NCBI GenBank assembly: GCA_965203795.1
Contig: OZ241915.1
Location: 930,001 to 994,000 of the forward strand
Reading direction: 5' to 3'
DNA length: 64,000 nt
DNA from: CBDBBY01 sp965203795
GTDB lineage: Bacteria; Pseudomonadota; Alphaproteobacteria; Rhodobacterales; Rhodobacteraceae
Shown: piece by piece, positions 35,028 to 43,828 of the stretch
Numbering within the stretch: the stretch's first letter is position 1
How the letters are laid out: every line of letters starts with the position of its first letter
Program-made: the position numbers and the translations under genes
The notes under the pieces: generated by a model
Database searches by the model: none
The model's input: only the letters and a program-made list of their open reading frames with translations
Told to the model about the DNA's origin: nothing

Positions 35028-37174
35028 AGGGCTTCCTGGGCCGCGTTCTCGCGCTGCGCTACCGGATCGCGAGCCAGCTCTACGCGGCGCTCAGCTTCTC
35101 CGGCCTGCTGATGATCGCGGCGATTTTCGTCGCATGGCAGTCGTTCGAGCGCATCGGCGAGTCGCAGCGCCGGGTGAACGAGGAAAGCCTTCCTGAAATG
35201 GTATCGGCCTTCGGGATCGCCCGGAGCAGCGCCGCTCTGATTGCCGGCGCGCCGAGGATGACCGCGGCGCTCTCTCCCGGCGAGCTCGAGACGATCAGCG
35301 CGGAGTTGGCGGCCGTCCGGGATGAGTTCGACGCGCAGGTCTCCAGCCTCATGCATTTCGCCGACGTCGAAGCAATGTCGCAAAGCGTCGCGGACGACGG
35401 CCGCAAGCTTCAGGCGAACTTGGACGCGATCGAATCCTTGATGACCGAGCTGTTCGTGCAGCGGCAAAAGTCCTCGGAGTTCCGCAGCGAGCTTGCGGAA
35501 CTTGAGAAGCTTGTCCGGATGCACCTTCTGCCGGCGATCGACGACCAGTTCTTCTACACGGTCACGGGATTCAGCGATCTGGAGCGGGCGCCCGACCCGG
35601 CGGCGGTCCACCTCTCGGAGGCCGAGGTCAACAGGTACCGGAACCTGAAGAACCTTGAGAACGAAGCGAACGTCGCGATTCAGCTTCTTGCGTCCAGCGA
35701 CATCATAAGCGACCGTGCGCAGCTGGAGCCGCTCCGCGCGCAGTTCGAGTCCGCTACCGACGGGATCGAGAGAAGCCTGTCCGGGCTCGATTCGGAATCC
35801 TTGGAAGCGCGCGTCCAGCCCGTGTTCGCGAGGATATTCGAACTGGGATTCGGCGAGGAAAACGGCTTCGATATCCAAGCGCGGGAAATCGCGCTTCTGG
35901 ACGAGCAGATTGCGCTGGTTCGCGACAACCGCGCGATCGGCGTTCAGCTCATCAACGCCGTCGAGGACTTGGTGGCCATCGCCAACGAGAGCGCGGCCGA
36001 ATCCGCGCAAGCCACGGCGCGGGCCGTGCAGACCGCCAGAACCTACCTGCTTGCCCTTGGCGCCGCCGGGCTGGTCGGCGCGGCCCTCATCGCGTGGCTG
36101 TTCGTCGGGCGCATACTGCTGCGGCGGCTCGAAAGGCTGTCCACGCGGATGCGCGGGATGGCCCGGGGCGACCTGGAAAAGGCCGTCGACATTCGGGGCA
36201 AGGACGAGATCGCGGAAATGGCGTCGGCGCTCGAGATCTTCCGGAGGCACGCTCTGCAAGTCCAGCGGCTCAACTTGGTGGAAAACCTTGCAACCGAGCT
36301 CCAGGAGAAGAACGCCGCGCTCGAATCAGCCATGACGGACCTGAAGAAGGTGCAGAACCAGATCGTCATGCGGGAGAAGCTCGCCGCGCTGGGCGAGTTG
36401 ACCGCCGGCGTCGCGCACGAAATCAAGAACCCTTTGAATTTCGTGAAGAATTTCTCCGAGGCGTCGAAAGAGCTGCTTGAGGAGCTGGACGAGGTCGCCA
36501 CCGACGAGGAGATGGACGAGGAGGAGAAGAAGGAGGAGATCGAAAGCATCCACAAGCTGCTGAACGACAACCTGGCGCGCATCCTGGAGCATTCAGGCCG
36601 CGCCAACCGGATCGTGCACGACATGCTTCGGATGGGGAAAGGCGGCGGCTTCGAGAAGACCGAGATCAATACGCTGGTGGACGAGCATGCCAAGCTCGCC
36701 TACCACGGCGCGCGGGCGACAACGGAAGGGTTCAACCTCACGATCAATTCCGACTTCGATCCCGACGCCGGGAAGCCGGAAGTCATTTCGCAGGATCTGG
36801 GCCGGGTCATACTCAACCTGGTAAGCAACGCCTGCTACGCGACCCACGACAAGAAGCTGGCGCTTGAGAAGAAGACAGGCGCAGGCAAGTCCGGCTACTC
36901 GCCGGAGCTGAAGATCGGGACCAAGCGGGAAGGGGACCGCGTCAAGATCACCGTGCGCGACAACGGCAGCGGCATGCCGCCGGAGGTCAAGGACAAGATC
37001 TTCAACCCCTTCTTCACGACGAAGCCCACCGACCAGGGCACCGGGCTGGGCCTGTCGCTGTCGAACGACATTGTGCTCCAGCACGGCGGCTCGATCTCCG
37101 TCGATTCGAAGGACGGCCAGTTCACGGAATTCACGATCGAGCTTCCGGACACCCCGCCGCAGCAAATGGGGTAG
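35024..37174 (+). CDS. Membrane sensor histidine kinase of the partner-switching operon
   Basis: 716 residues from the ATG at 35024 (ATGA overlap with the binding-protein stop). TM1 at ~16-38 (LYAALSFSGLLMIAAIFVAW) and TM2 at ~345-368 (YLLALGAAGLVGAALIAWLF) enclose a ~305-residue helical periplasmic domain. HAMP follows (RLERLSTRMRGMARGDLEKAV), then a coiled coil, then the H-box GVAHEIKNPLNFVKNFSEAS with His465. A very acidic insertion (~490-510, DEEMDEEEKKEEIE) lies in the dimerisation helices. ATPase motifs are LVSNACYA, DNGSGMPPEV, FFTTKPTDQGTGLGLSLS. No receiver is attached; the phosphatase-response regulator three genes upstream is the likely target. Confidence 0.92.
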   Translation: MKGFLGRVLALRYRIASQLYAALSFSGLLMIAAIFVAWQSFERIGESQRRVNEESLPEMVSAFGIARSSAALIAGAPRMTAALSPGELETISAELAAVRDEFDAQVSSLMHFADVEAMSQSVADDGRKLQANLDAIESLMTELFVQRQKSSEFRSELAELEKLVRMHLLPAIDDQFFYTVTGFSDLERAPDPAAVHLSEAEVNRYRNLKNLENEANVAIQLLASSDIISDRAQLEPLRAQFESATDGIERSLSGLDSESLEARVQPVFARIFELGFGEENGFDIQAREIALLDEQIALVRDNRAIGVQLINAVEDLVAIANESAAESAQATARAVQTARTYLLALGAAGLVGAALIAWLFVGRILLRRLERLSTRMRGMARGDLEKAVDIRGKDEIAEMASALEIFRRHALQVQRLNLVENLATELQEKNAALESAMTDLKKVQNQIVMREKLAALGELTAGVAHEIKNPLNFVKNFSEASKELLEELDEVATDEEMDEEEKKEEIESIHKLLNDNLARILEHSGRANRIVHDMLRMGKGGGFEKTEINTLVDEHAKLAYHGARATTEGFNLTINSDFDPDAGKPEVISQDLGRVILNLVSNACYATHDKKLALEKKTGAGKSGYSPELKIGTKREGDRVKITVRDNGSGMPPEVKDKIFNPFFTTKPTDQGTGLGLSLSNDIVLQHGGSISVDSKDGQFTEFTIELPDTPPQQMG

Positions 37175-37187
37175 GACGCAGGAAAAA

Positions 37188-37204
37188 GGCCGGGAAACCC
37201 GGCC
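37188..37204 (-). terminator. Intrinsic terminator for the STAS gene (between convergent genes)
   Basis: Perfect 7-bp stem GGCCGGG / CCCGGCC with a 3-nt loop. On the minus strand it is followed by five U (A83-A87 of the plus strand at 37183-37187). A second hairpin, TGCCCGGC / GCCGGGCA (37229-37250), lies between it and the STAS stop. Suits the minus-strand gene best but could also trim the kinase transcript. Confidence 0.75.
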
Positions 37205-37263
37205 TCCCGCGGTGTCTTGGAAATCGATTGCCCGGCGCAGAGGCCGGGCAGGGGCGCTTCGCC

Positions 37264-37602
37264 TTAGCCCTGCAGAGCCTGGAAGGCTTCCTCGCGCGTG
37301 CCGTGAATCGGAATGATCCGGTCGAAGCCGCTGATTTCGAACACTTCCTTGACGTTGTCCGAAAGCGAGCAGAGGGCAAGATTCGCGTTGTCGGCACGCA
37401 CCGACTTCGCGATCAGGAGTATCGCGCGCAAGCCCGCGCTGCTCACGTAGTTCAACTCAGTGAAATCGAGCAGCACCGAGCACTTGCTTTCGCCGATTTC
37501 CGATTTCAACGATTCTTCGAAGCTGCGGGAGTTGGTTCCGTCGAGCCTTCCGCTCGGTGCCGAAACGAGAATATCGCCGCTGCGTTCAATGTTCAGATCC
37601 AT
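37264..37602 (-). CDS. STAS-domain anti-sigma factor antagonist (RsbV-like)
   Basis: 112 residues. It opens MDLNIERSGDILVSAPSGRL, then LLDFTELNYVSSAGLRAILL with the phosphorylatable Ser54/Ser55, then ISGFDRIIPIHGTREEA. This is the single-domain STAS fold of SpoIIAA/RsbV. In partner switching, the kinase phosphorylates the Ser and the PP2C phosphatase removes it; the unphosphorylated form binds the kinase. Kinase and phosphatase genes lie just across on the other strand, convergent. The position and complementarity make this the probable substrate of both. Confidence 0.9.
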   Translation of the reverse strand: MDLNIERSGDILVSAPSGRLDGTNSRSFEESLKSEIGESKCSVLLDFTELNYVSSAGLRAILLIAKSVRADNANLALCSLSDNVKEVFEISGFDRIIPIHGTREEAFQALQG

Positions 37603-37760
37603 CTCAATGCTCTCCGCCTGGACACTGCCGATACATATGCGTGTTCCCGCGCCACCGCAAACTGAAATTCGGCGGGAACCCCGAACATTTCCGAAATTCC
37701 TGAACTCCCGTCAATGCGAAATTCGCCGCTCCGGGCAGGTCGGCCCGCGTTCGCCCGGCC

Positions 37761-38573
37761 TCAAGGCGGCGATTCGGCTCCGCTTTCAGGATCCGCGGCG
37801 GCGGTAGCGTCGATGCCTGGGCCGCCCGCCGGCTCCGCCGGGAAGCATGCGCCGATCAGATCCGCCAGCGTTCTGGCCCATTCGCGCTGCCCCGGGGCAT
37901 CCGCGATGAGGTCCTGCCTTACCTCGATCGCGACCATCGGCGTCTTCTGAGAGTCGCCGTAGACCGGAATCGTGTAAACGCTCGAAGGCCCGATCCTGTA
38001 GGGGAGATTGTCGCCGACCAGGAAGCCGCCTTCCGATTCGAGATGCCGCATGCAAAGCCGGGCGAGGCCTCGGGCGTCGCCGTAGAGCACGCCGCAATGC
38101 CACGGCCTGTCGAATCCCTCCACCGTCAGCTTGGGCGTGAAGCTGTGGATCGAAAGCAGTGCCTTCGGCTTCAGCGCCTTGATCAGCGCGAGGTAGGCTT
38201 GATGGAACGGCTCGTGGTACTGCTCGATTCTTGCTCTCCGCTCCTCCGGCGACAGGTTCGCGTTGCCCGGAACCGCCGTGCCGTCGCTGGCCACCCGGAT
38301 GCACGACCGGGAATCGGGAGCGCGGTTCAGATCGACGACCAGCCTTGAATACCGGCCCAGCAGCGTCGGCAAACCGAGAATCCGGTGCAGCTCTCGGCAG
38401 AGGCCATCGACGCCGATGTCCCATCCGATGTGGCGGAGCAGCTCGCTCTTGTCGAGCCCGAGCGAGTTCATCGAGTCGGGAACCTTCGCGCCGGCGTGCT
38501 CGGCTGAAACCAGCACCGGCCTTCGGGAGCGCGGTTCCAGGAACTCGTAAGTGGGGTGCCGTCCAACCGGCAT
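37761..38573 (-). CDS. N-formylglutamate amidohydrolase family protein
   Basis: 270 residues from the ATG at 38573 (second of two consecutive ATGs; GGAGAA is better spaced from it). Family motifs: VLVSAEHAGAKVPD, HIGWDIGVDGL, SRLVVDLNRAPDS, HEPFHQAYLALI, LLSIHSFTPKL and MVAIEVRQDLI. HutG-type enzymes hydrolyse N-formyl-L-glutamate, the last step of one histidine-degradation route, but stand-alone members away from hut genes often have undetermined substrates. No hut gene is nearby. Divergent from nuoA, with 255 bases between. Confidence 0.85.
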   Translation of the reverse strand: MPVGRHPTYEFLEPRSRRPVLVSAEHAGAKVPDSMNSLGLDKSELLRHIGWDIGVDGLCRELHRILGLPTLLGRYSRLVVDLNRAPDSRSCIRVASDGTAVPGNANLSPEERRARIEQYHEPFHQAYLALIKALKPKALLSIHSFTPKLTVEGFDRPWHCGVLYGDARGLARLCMRHLESEGGFLVGDNLPYRIGPSSVYTIPVYGDSQKTPMVAIEVRQDLIADAPGQREWARTLADLIGACFPAEPAGGPGIDATAAADPESGAESPP

Positions 38574-38828
38574 CATGTTCTCCAGTATCCGCCGAGGAAG
38601 AGCCGCCGCGGGCGCGGACCACCGTGCTCCCGCAACCGGAAGGCGCCTTGATACCAGCGCATCCCGCGCAGGTGAATTGCGATTCGCAGCCCGGCGGGCC
38701 GCTTGGACCGACGATCCGCCGCATCCGCTGGCGCGGAGCCTTCCGGAGGCTTGTTCGAGCCGCCGCGCGTTTGCCAATTTCGGCTTCGTGTAATAGGCGC
38801 AGCGGGAAGAACGGGGTTGGGGTTCGCT

Positions 38829-39194
38829 TTGGATTCGTTCATCGCAGAGTACTTGGGAATTCTGGTCTTCCTGGCCGTGGCCGCAGGCCTCGGCCTGCTA
38901 CTGCTGCTTGCCGCCGGCATCATCGCGGTCTCGCGGCCCGACCCGGAGAAAATCTCGGCTTACGAATGCGGCTTCAACGCGTTCGACGACGCGCGCATGA
39001 AATTCGATGTGCGATTCTACCTCGTCGCCATCCTCTTCATCATCTTCGATCTGGAAGTGGCGTTCCTGTTCCCTTGGGCGGCGGCCTTCAAGGACATCGG
39101 GCAATTCGGATTCTGGTCGATGATGGTGTTCCTCGCCATCCTGACCGTCGGATTCGTCTACGAATGGAAGAAGGGAGCGCTCGAATGGGAGTAG
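38829..39194 (+). CDS. nuoA: NADH-quinone oxidoreductase subunit A
   Basis: 121 residues with TTG at 38829 as start (LDSFIAEYLGILVFL); this gives the usual length, and no ATG fits. Three TM helices, and the quinone-site loop PDPEKISAYECGFNAFDDAR with the conserved Cys, then RFYLVAILFIIFDLEVAFLFPWA. It is an inner-membrane subunit at the junction of arm and quinone cavity. First gene of a 14-subunit nuo operon. The 250 bases upstream contain a TAATAG-like -10 (38792-38797) but no convincing -35. The 3' end overlaps nuoB by 10 bp. Confidence 0.93.
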   Translation: MDSFIAEYLGILVFLAVAAGLGLLLLLAAGIIAVSRPDPEKISAYECGFNAFDDARMKFDVRFYLVAILFIIFDLEVAFLFPWAAAFKDIGQFGFWSMMVFLAILTVGFVYEWKKGALEWE

Positions 39195-39724
39195 ACGCCG
39201 CGGCCGCTCTCGATGCTCCGGGGAGCGCCGGCGGAGCGGCGGCCGCCGCGATGGGCGCCGAGCTGCAGGACAAGGGGTTTCTGGTCACGACAACCGAGAG
39301 CCTCATCAACTGGGCCAGAACGGGGTCGCTGCACTGGATGACCTTCGGCCTCGCCTGCTGCGCCGTCGAGATGATGCATACGTCGATGCCCCGGTACGAT
39401 CTCGAAAGGTTCGGTACGGCGCCGAGAGCGTCTCCGAGGCAGTCCGACCTCATGATCGTCGCGGGAACCCTCACCAACAAGATGGCTCCGGCCCTGCGCA
39501 AGGTCTACGACCAGATGCCGGAGCCCCGGTACGTGATCTCCATGGGATCCTGCGCGAACGGCGGCGGCTACTACCACTACAGCTACTCGGTCGTCAGAGG
39601 CTGCGACCGGATCGTTCCGGTCGACATCTACGTGCCGGGCTGCCCGCCGACCGCAGAGGCGCTGCTCTACGGAATTCTCCAGCTGCAGCGCAAGATCCGC
39701 AGGACAGGCACCATAGTCAGGTAG
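39185..39724 (+). CDS. nuoB: NADH-quinone oxidoreductase subunit B
   Basis: 179 residues from the ATG at 39185, inside the nuoA end. Residues 1-25 are an Ala-rich lead. N2 cluster ligands are present: LACCAVEMMH (adjacent Cys pair), MGSCANGGGYY and YVPGCPPTAE. It carries the terminal [4Fe-4S] cluster N2 that reduces quinone. It lies in the peripheral arm next to NuoD, NuoI and the membrane. Confidence 0.96.
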   Translation: MGVDAAAALDAPGSAGGAAAAAMGAELQDKGFLVTTTESLINWARTGSLHWMTFGLACCAVEMMHTSMPRYDLERFGTAPRASPRQSDLMIVAGTLTNKMAPALRKVYDQMPEPRYVISMGSCANGGGYYHYSYSVVRGCDRIVPVDIYVPGCPPTAEALLYGILQLQRKIRRTGTIVR

Positions 39725-39733
39725 CAGGACCGG

Positions 39734-40342
39734 ATGGCGGCGGCGGACGACACGGAACTCGCGGCGCACATCGATGCGCGCCATCCCGACACCGTTCGGG
39801 TCTCTTCGGTCGTTTCCGGCGAGCTCGTCGTCGAGGCGGTGGCGCCGGGCCTGCCCGCTTTGGTCGAGTTCCTGAAATTCGACAGCCGGTGCCTGTTCAA
39901 GACGCTGGTCGACATCACCGCCGTGGACTATCCGGGACGCGAGCGCCGCTTCGATGTCGTCTACCACTTCCTGTCGATGGACCTTAACCAGAGGGTCCGG
40001 GTCAAGGTCGCCGCGAGGGAAGGGACGCCGGTTCCATCGATCGTGAAGATCCACCCGTCCGCCAACTGGTTCGAGCGCGAAGTCTACGACATGTACGGCA
40101 TTCCGTTTTCGGGCCACCCCGATCTTCGGAGGATCCTCACCGACTACGGCTTCCGGGGCCATCCGCTGCGACGGGACTTTCCGGTCACCGGATACACCGA
40201 GGTGCGGTACGACGAGGAGAAGAAGCGGGTCGTGTACGAGCCTGTGAGCCTCGTGCAGGAGTTCCGCCAGTTCGACTTCCTCAGCCCTTGGGAAGGGGCC
40301 GAGTACATCGAGCCCGAGGCGGAAGAGGGGAAGCGGGAATGA
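39734..40342 (+). CDS. nuoC: NADH-quinone oxidoreductase subunit C
   Basis: 202 residues. LVDITAVDYPGRERRFDVVYHFL and the family block SANWFEREVYDMYGIPFSGH, then RRILTDYGFRGHPLRRDFP. It is a peripheral-arm structural subunit (30-kDa homologue). Separate from NuoD, unlike the fused NuoCD of enterobacteria, as is normal in alphaproteobacteria. Nine bases after nuoB. Confidence 0.96.
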   Translation: MAAADDTELAAHIDARHPDTVRVSSVVSGELVVEAVAPGLPALVEFLKFDSRCLFKTLVDITAVDYPGRERRFDVVYHFLSMDLNQRVRVKVAAREGTPVPSIVKIHPSANWFEREVYDMYGIPFSGHPDLRRILTDYGFRGHPLRRDFPVTGYTEVRYDEEKKRVVYEPVSLVQEFRQFDFLSPWEGAEYIEPEAEEGKRE

Positions 40343-40382
40343 GCCCGGCTTGCGCCCCGACTCCGCCCGGACGGAGCTGAGC

Positions 40383-41591
40383 ATGGCGGCGGACGCGGAC
40401 GAGCTGCTGCCGGGCGAGCAGCGGATACGGAACTTCAACATCAATTTCGGACCGCAGCATCCGGCGGCCCACGGCGTGCTGCGGCTGGTGCTGGAGCTGG
40501 ACGGCGAGATCGTCAGCAGGTGCGATCCCCACATCGGCCTTCTGCACCGGGGAACCGAAAAGCTGATGGAGAGCCGGACCTATCTGCAGAATCTGCCGTA
40601 TTTCGACAGGCTCGACTACGTGGCGCCGATGAACCAGGAGCACGCGTGGTGCCTCGCGATCGAGCGCCTGACCGGCACCGAAGTGCCCCGGCGGGCGTCG
40701 TTGATCAGGGTTCTGTATTCGGAAATCGGCCGCATTCTCAACCACTTGCTCAACGTCACCACCCAGGCGATGGATGTCGGCGCGCTGACGCCGCCGCTCT
40801 GGGGCTTCGAAGAGCGCGAAAAGCTGATGGTGTTCTACGAGCGCGCCTGCGGGGCAAGGCTGCACGCGGCCTATTTCCGGCCGGGCGGCGTGCACCAGGA
40901 TCTCCCGACCGCGCTGCTGGAGGACATTGCGGAATGGGCCGGCGCGTTTCCGAAAGCGCTGGACGACATCGACGAGCTGCTGACCGAGAACCGGATCTTC
41001 AAGCAGCGGAATGTCGACATCGGCGTCGTCAGCCGCGAGGACGCCGAGAACTGGGCCTTCTCCGGCGTGATGGTCCGCGGATCCGGAATGGCGTGGGATC
41101 TCCGCCGCGCGCAGCCCTACGAGTGCTACGACGAATTCGATTTCAAAATACCGGTGGGCAGGAACGGCGACTGCTACGACCGCTACCTTTGCCGGATGGC
41201 CGAGATGCGCGAGAGCGTCCGAATCATCGAGCAGGCCGTCGGCAAGCTCGGCTCGGCGGAAGGCGACGTGATCCACAGGGGCAAGATCTCGCCGCCCAAG
41301 CGCTCCGAGATGAAGTCGTCGATGGAAGCGCTGATCCACCACTTCAAGCTCTATTCCGAAGGGTTCCGCGTTCCCGAGGGCGAGGTTTACGCCGCCGTCG
41401 AGGCGCCCAAGGGCGAATTCGGCGTCTACCTCGTGGCGGACGGCACCAACCGGCCCTACAAGGCGAAGATCCGGGCGCCGGGATATCCGCATCTTCAGGC
41501 GATGGATCATGTTTGCGGCGGCCACCTGCTTGCGGACGTGTCCGCGGTTCTGGGATCCCTCGACGTCGTGTTCGGCGAGATCGACAGGTGA
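40383..41591 (+). CDS. nuoD: NADH-quinone oxidoreductase subunit D
   Basis: 402 residues from the ATG at 40383 (CGGAG ahead); an in-frame TTG start at 40350 would give a poor extension. FNINFGPQHPAAHGVLRLVLEL includes the quinone-site His pair. HIGLLHRGTEKLME, PYFDRLDYVAPMNQEHAW, FRPGGVHQDLP and the C-terminal CGGHLLADVSAVLGSLDVVFGEIDR are conserved (49-kDa homologue). It forms the quinone pocket with NuoB. Confidence 0.96.
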   Translation: MAADADELLPGEQRIRNFNINFGPQHPAAHGVLRLVLELDGEIVSRCDPHIGLLHRGTEKLMESRTYLQNLPYFDRLDYVAPMNQEHAWCLAIERLTGTEVPRRASLIRVLYSEIGRILNHLLNVTTQAMDVGALTPPLWGFEEREKLMVFYERACGARLHAAYFRPGGVHQDLPTALLEDIAEWAGAFPKALDDIDELLTENRIFKQRNVDIGVVSREDAENWAFSGVMVRGSGMAWDLRRAQPYECYDEFDFKIPVGRNGDCYDRYLCRMAEMRESVRIIEQAVGKLGSAEGDVIHRGKISPPKRSEMKSSMEALIHHFKLYSEGFRVPEGEVYAAVEAPKGEFGVYLVADGTNRPYKAKIRAPGYPHLQAMDHVCGGHLLADVSAVLGSLDVVFGEIDR

Positions 41592-41614
41592 CGGCGCCGG
41601 AAGGGGCGGATTGA

Positions 41615-42301
41615 ATGCTGCGACGGTTCCACAGCGAGCAGCCGGAAGGCTTCGCGTTCACGCCCGGAAACCGGGAGTGGGCGGAGAAGGTCGCGAAGCG
41701 GTATCCGGAAGGCCGGCGGGCGTCCGCGATCATTCCGCTGCTGTGGCGCGCGCAGGAGCAGGAGGGTTGGCTGTCCCGACCGGCGGTCGAACGCGTCGCC
41801 GACATGCTCGGATTGGCCCACATCCGGGCGTACGAGGTGGCGACCTTCTACTTCATGTTCCATCTCCATCCCGTCGGAACGGCCGCGCACCTGCAGGTGT
41901 GCGGCACCACGACCTGCATGATCTGCGGCGCCGAGGACCTGGTGGCCGTCTGCAAGAGGAGGATCGCCCCGAATCCGGGCGAGCGCTCGCCGGACGGGAA
42001 GCTGAGCTGGGAGGAGGTCGAATGCCTCGGCGCATGCGCGAACGCGCCGATGGTGCAGATCGGCAAGGACTACTACGAGGACCTCTCGCCGAAGGATCTC
42101 GAGCGGATCATCGACCAGTTCGCCGTCGGCGAAATCCCGCCCCCCGGCTCGCGGAAAGGACGGTTCTCCTCCGAGCCCGCATCGGGCCTCACCTGCCTCA
42201 AGGACTGCGAATCCGGCCGTCCCGAATCCAACGCGGCGGTGGCCCTTGCGCTTGAAAAGGGCGACACGGTCGGCCGCGTGGACGGCGGGAGCGGAGCATG
42301 A
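41615..42301 (+). CDS. nuoE: NADH-quinone oxidoreductase subunit E
   Basis: 228 residues. The thioredoxin-like [2Fe-2S] domain with LQVCGTTTCMICGAEDL and ECLGACANAPMVQIG supplies four Cys for cluster N1a. Residues ~172-228 are a Pro/Ser-rich C-terminal extension common in alphaproteobacteria. Its stop overlaps the next small gene as ATGA. Part of the NADH-oxidising module with NuoF and NuoG. Confidence 0.95.
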   Translation: MLRRFHSEQPEGFAFTPGNREWAEKVAKRYPEGRRASAIIPLLWRAQEQEGWLSRPAVERVADMLGLAHIRAYEVATFYFMFHLHPVGTAAHLQVCGTTTCMICGAEDLVAVCKRRIAPNPGERSPDGKLSWEEVECLGACANAPMVQIGKDYYEDLSPKDLERIIDQFAVGEIPPPGSRKGRFSSEPASGLTCLKDCESGRPESNAAVALALEKGDTVGRVDGGSGA

Positions 42302-42546
42302 GCCGGACCGCCGCGGAATCGCAGCGACCGGACCCGCGCGGCGCTATGCGCATGGCGGCGTTCGTCACTGCCGGGACCATTGTCCTCTGGTTCGCGTTGT
42401 CCTGGGCAGGCGGCGCCATCGGCATTCCGGCCAGATACGCGTTCCTGCTGGATTTCGCGGCGCTCGCCGCGTTCTTCTGGGCCTTCGTGGTCGCCGTCCG
42501 CGCGTGGCGCGGGCAGAGGCAGGGCCGGGAGCAGGGCGATGCTTGA
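42298..42546 (+). CDS. Small membrane protein in the nuo operon (DUF5337-like)
   Basis: 82 residues. Two TM helices (~20-38 AAFVTAGTIVLWFALSWAGG; ~46-66 YAFLLDFAALAAFFWAFVVA) and a Gln/Arg-rich cytoplasmic tail. Its ATG overlaps the nuoE stop and its end overlaps nuoF by 8 nt, so it is translated as part of the operon. Similar small ORFs occupy this slot in Rhodobacter-type nuo operons (DUF5337); the assignment is from position and topology. A role in complex I assembly is plausible but unproven. Confidence 0.8.
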   Translation: MSRTAAESQRPDPRGAMRMAAFVTAGTIVLWFALSWAGGAIGIPARYAFLLDFAALAAFFWAFVVAVRAWRGQRQGREQGDA

Positions 42547-43828
42547 GGACAAGGACAGAATCTTCACCAACCTCTACGGCATGCGCGAGTGCACGCTCGC
42601 GGGCGCCAGGAAGCGCGGCCATTGGGACGGAACGAAGGGCCTGCTGGCGAACGGGCGCGACTGGATCGTCGAGCAGGTGAAGGCCAGCGGCCTGCGGGGC
42701 CGCGGCGGCGCGGGCTTTCCGGCGGGCCTGAAATGGAGCTTCATGCCGAAATCCTCCGACGGGAGGCCGCACTACCTTGTGGTCAACGCAGACGAATCGG
42801 AGCCCGGCACCTGCAAGGACCGCGAAATCCTCCGCCACGAGCCTCACACCCTGATTGAGGGCTGCCTGATCGCGGGCTTCGCGATGGGCGCCAACACCGG
42901 GTACATCTACATCAGGGGCGAGTACGTCAGGGAGCGCGAGCTGCTGGAGGCGGCGGTCGCCGAAGCGTACGACGCGGGCCTTCTCGGCAGGGACGCGGCA
43001 GGGTCCGGCTGGGATTTCGATTTGGTCGTCCACCACGGAGCGGGCGCGTACATCTGCGGCGAGGAGACGGCTCTGCTGGAAAGCCTCGAAGGAAAGAAGG
43101 GGATGCCCCGCATGAAGCCGCCGTTCCCGGCGGGCGCGGGTCTCTACGGCTGCCCGACCACCGTCAACAACGTTGAAACGATCGCGGTCGTTCCGACCAT
43201 CCTGCGCCGGGGCGCCGCTTGGTTCGCAGGATTCGGAAGGCCCCGGAACTCCGGCACCAAGATCTTCGCCATCAGCGGGCACGTCAACAATCCCTGCGTG
43301 GTGGAGGAGGCGATGTCGATCCCGATGCGGGAGCTCATCGACCGGCACTGCGGAGGCGTCAGGGGCGGCTGGGACAACCTGAAGGCCGTGATTCCCGGCG
43401 GCGCGTCGGTCCCGTGCCTTCCGGGCTCGGTGTGCGAAGGCGCGCTGCTGGATTTCGACTGGCTGGTCGAAAACCGTTCGGGCCTCGGCACGGCCGCCGT
43501 CATCGTGATGGACAAGTCGACCGACGTCATCAAGGCGGTCTGGCGGCTGTCGAAGTTCTACAAGCACGAGAGCTGCGGCCAATGCACGCCCTGCCGGGAA
43601 GGCGCGGGCTGGATGATGAGGGTCATGGAGCGTCTGGTCTCCGGCGATGCGGAGCCGGAGGAGATCGACATGCTCTACGACGTCACCAAGCAGGTCGAAG
43701 GCCACACGATCTGCGCTCTCGGCGACGCCGCCGCATGGCCGATCCAAGGGCTGATCAGGCATTTCCGCGGCGAAATCGAAGACCGGATCCGTTCGCGCCG
43801 GGCGCGTCCGCGGGAGCTTGCGGCATGA
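42539..43828 (+). CDS. nuoF: NADH-quinone oxidoreductase subunit F
   Basis: 429 residues from the ATG at 42539. FMN/NADH binding: GLRGRGGAGFPAGLKWSFMP, NADESEPGTCKDREI, GAGAYICGEETALLESLEG. N3 [4Fe-4S] cluster: ESCGQCTPCREG, with a further Cys downstream in HTICALGDAAAWP. It oxidises NADH and passes electrons to the cluster chain. Its stop overlaps nuoG as ATGA. Confidence 0.97.
   Translation: MLEDKDRIFTNLYGMRECTLAGARKRGHWDGTKGLLANGRDWIVEQVKASGLRGRGGAGFPAGLKWSFMPKSSDGRPHYLVVNADESEPGTCKDREILRHEPHTLIEGCLIAGFAMGANTGYIYIRGEYVRERELLEAAVAEAYDAGLLGRDAAGSGWDFDLVVHHGAGAYICGEETALLESLEGKKGMPRMKPPFPAGAGLYGCPTTVNNVETIAVVPTILRRGAAWFAGFGRPRNSGTKIFAISGHVNNPCVVEEAMSIPMRELIDRHCGGVRGGWDNLKAVIPGGASVPCLPGSVCEGALLDFDWLVENRSGLGTAAVIVMDKSTDVIKAVWRLSKFYKHESCGQCTPCREGAGWMMRVMERLVSGDAEPEEIDMLYDVTKQVEGHTICALGDAAAWPIQGLIRHFRGEIEDRIRSRRARPRELAA

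Noticed and set aside
34376..36259. Long minus-strand frame opposite the binding protein and histidine kinase
   Set aside because: No domain is recognisable, and the plus-strand genes are complete and overlapping.
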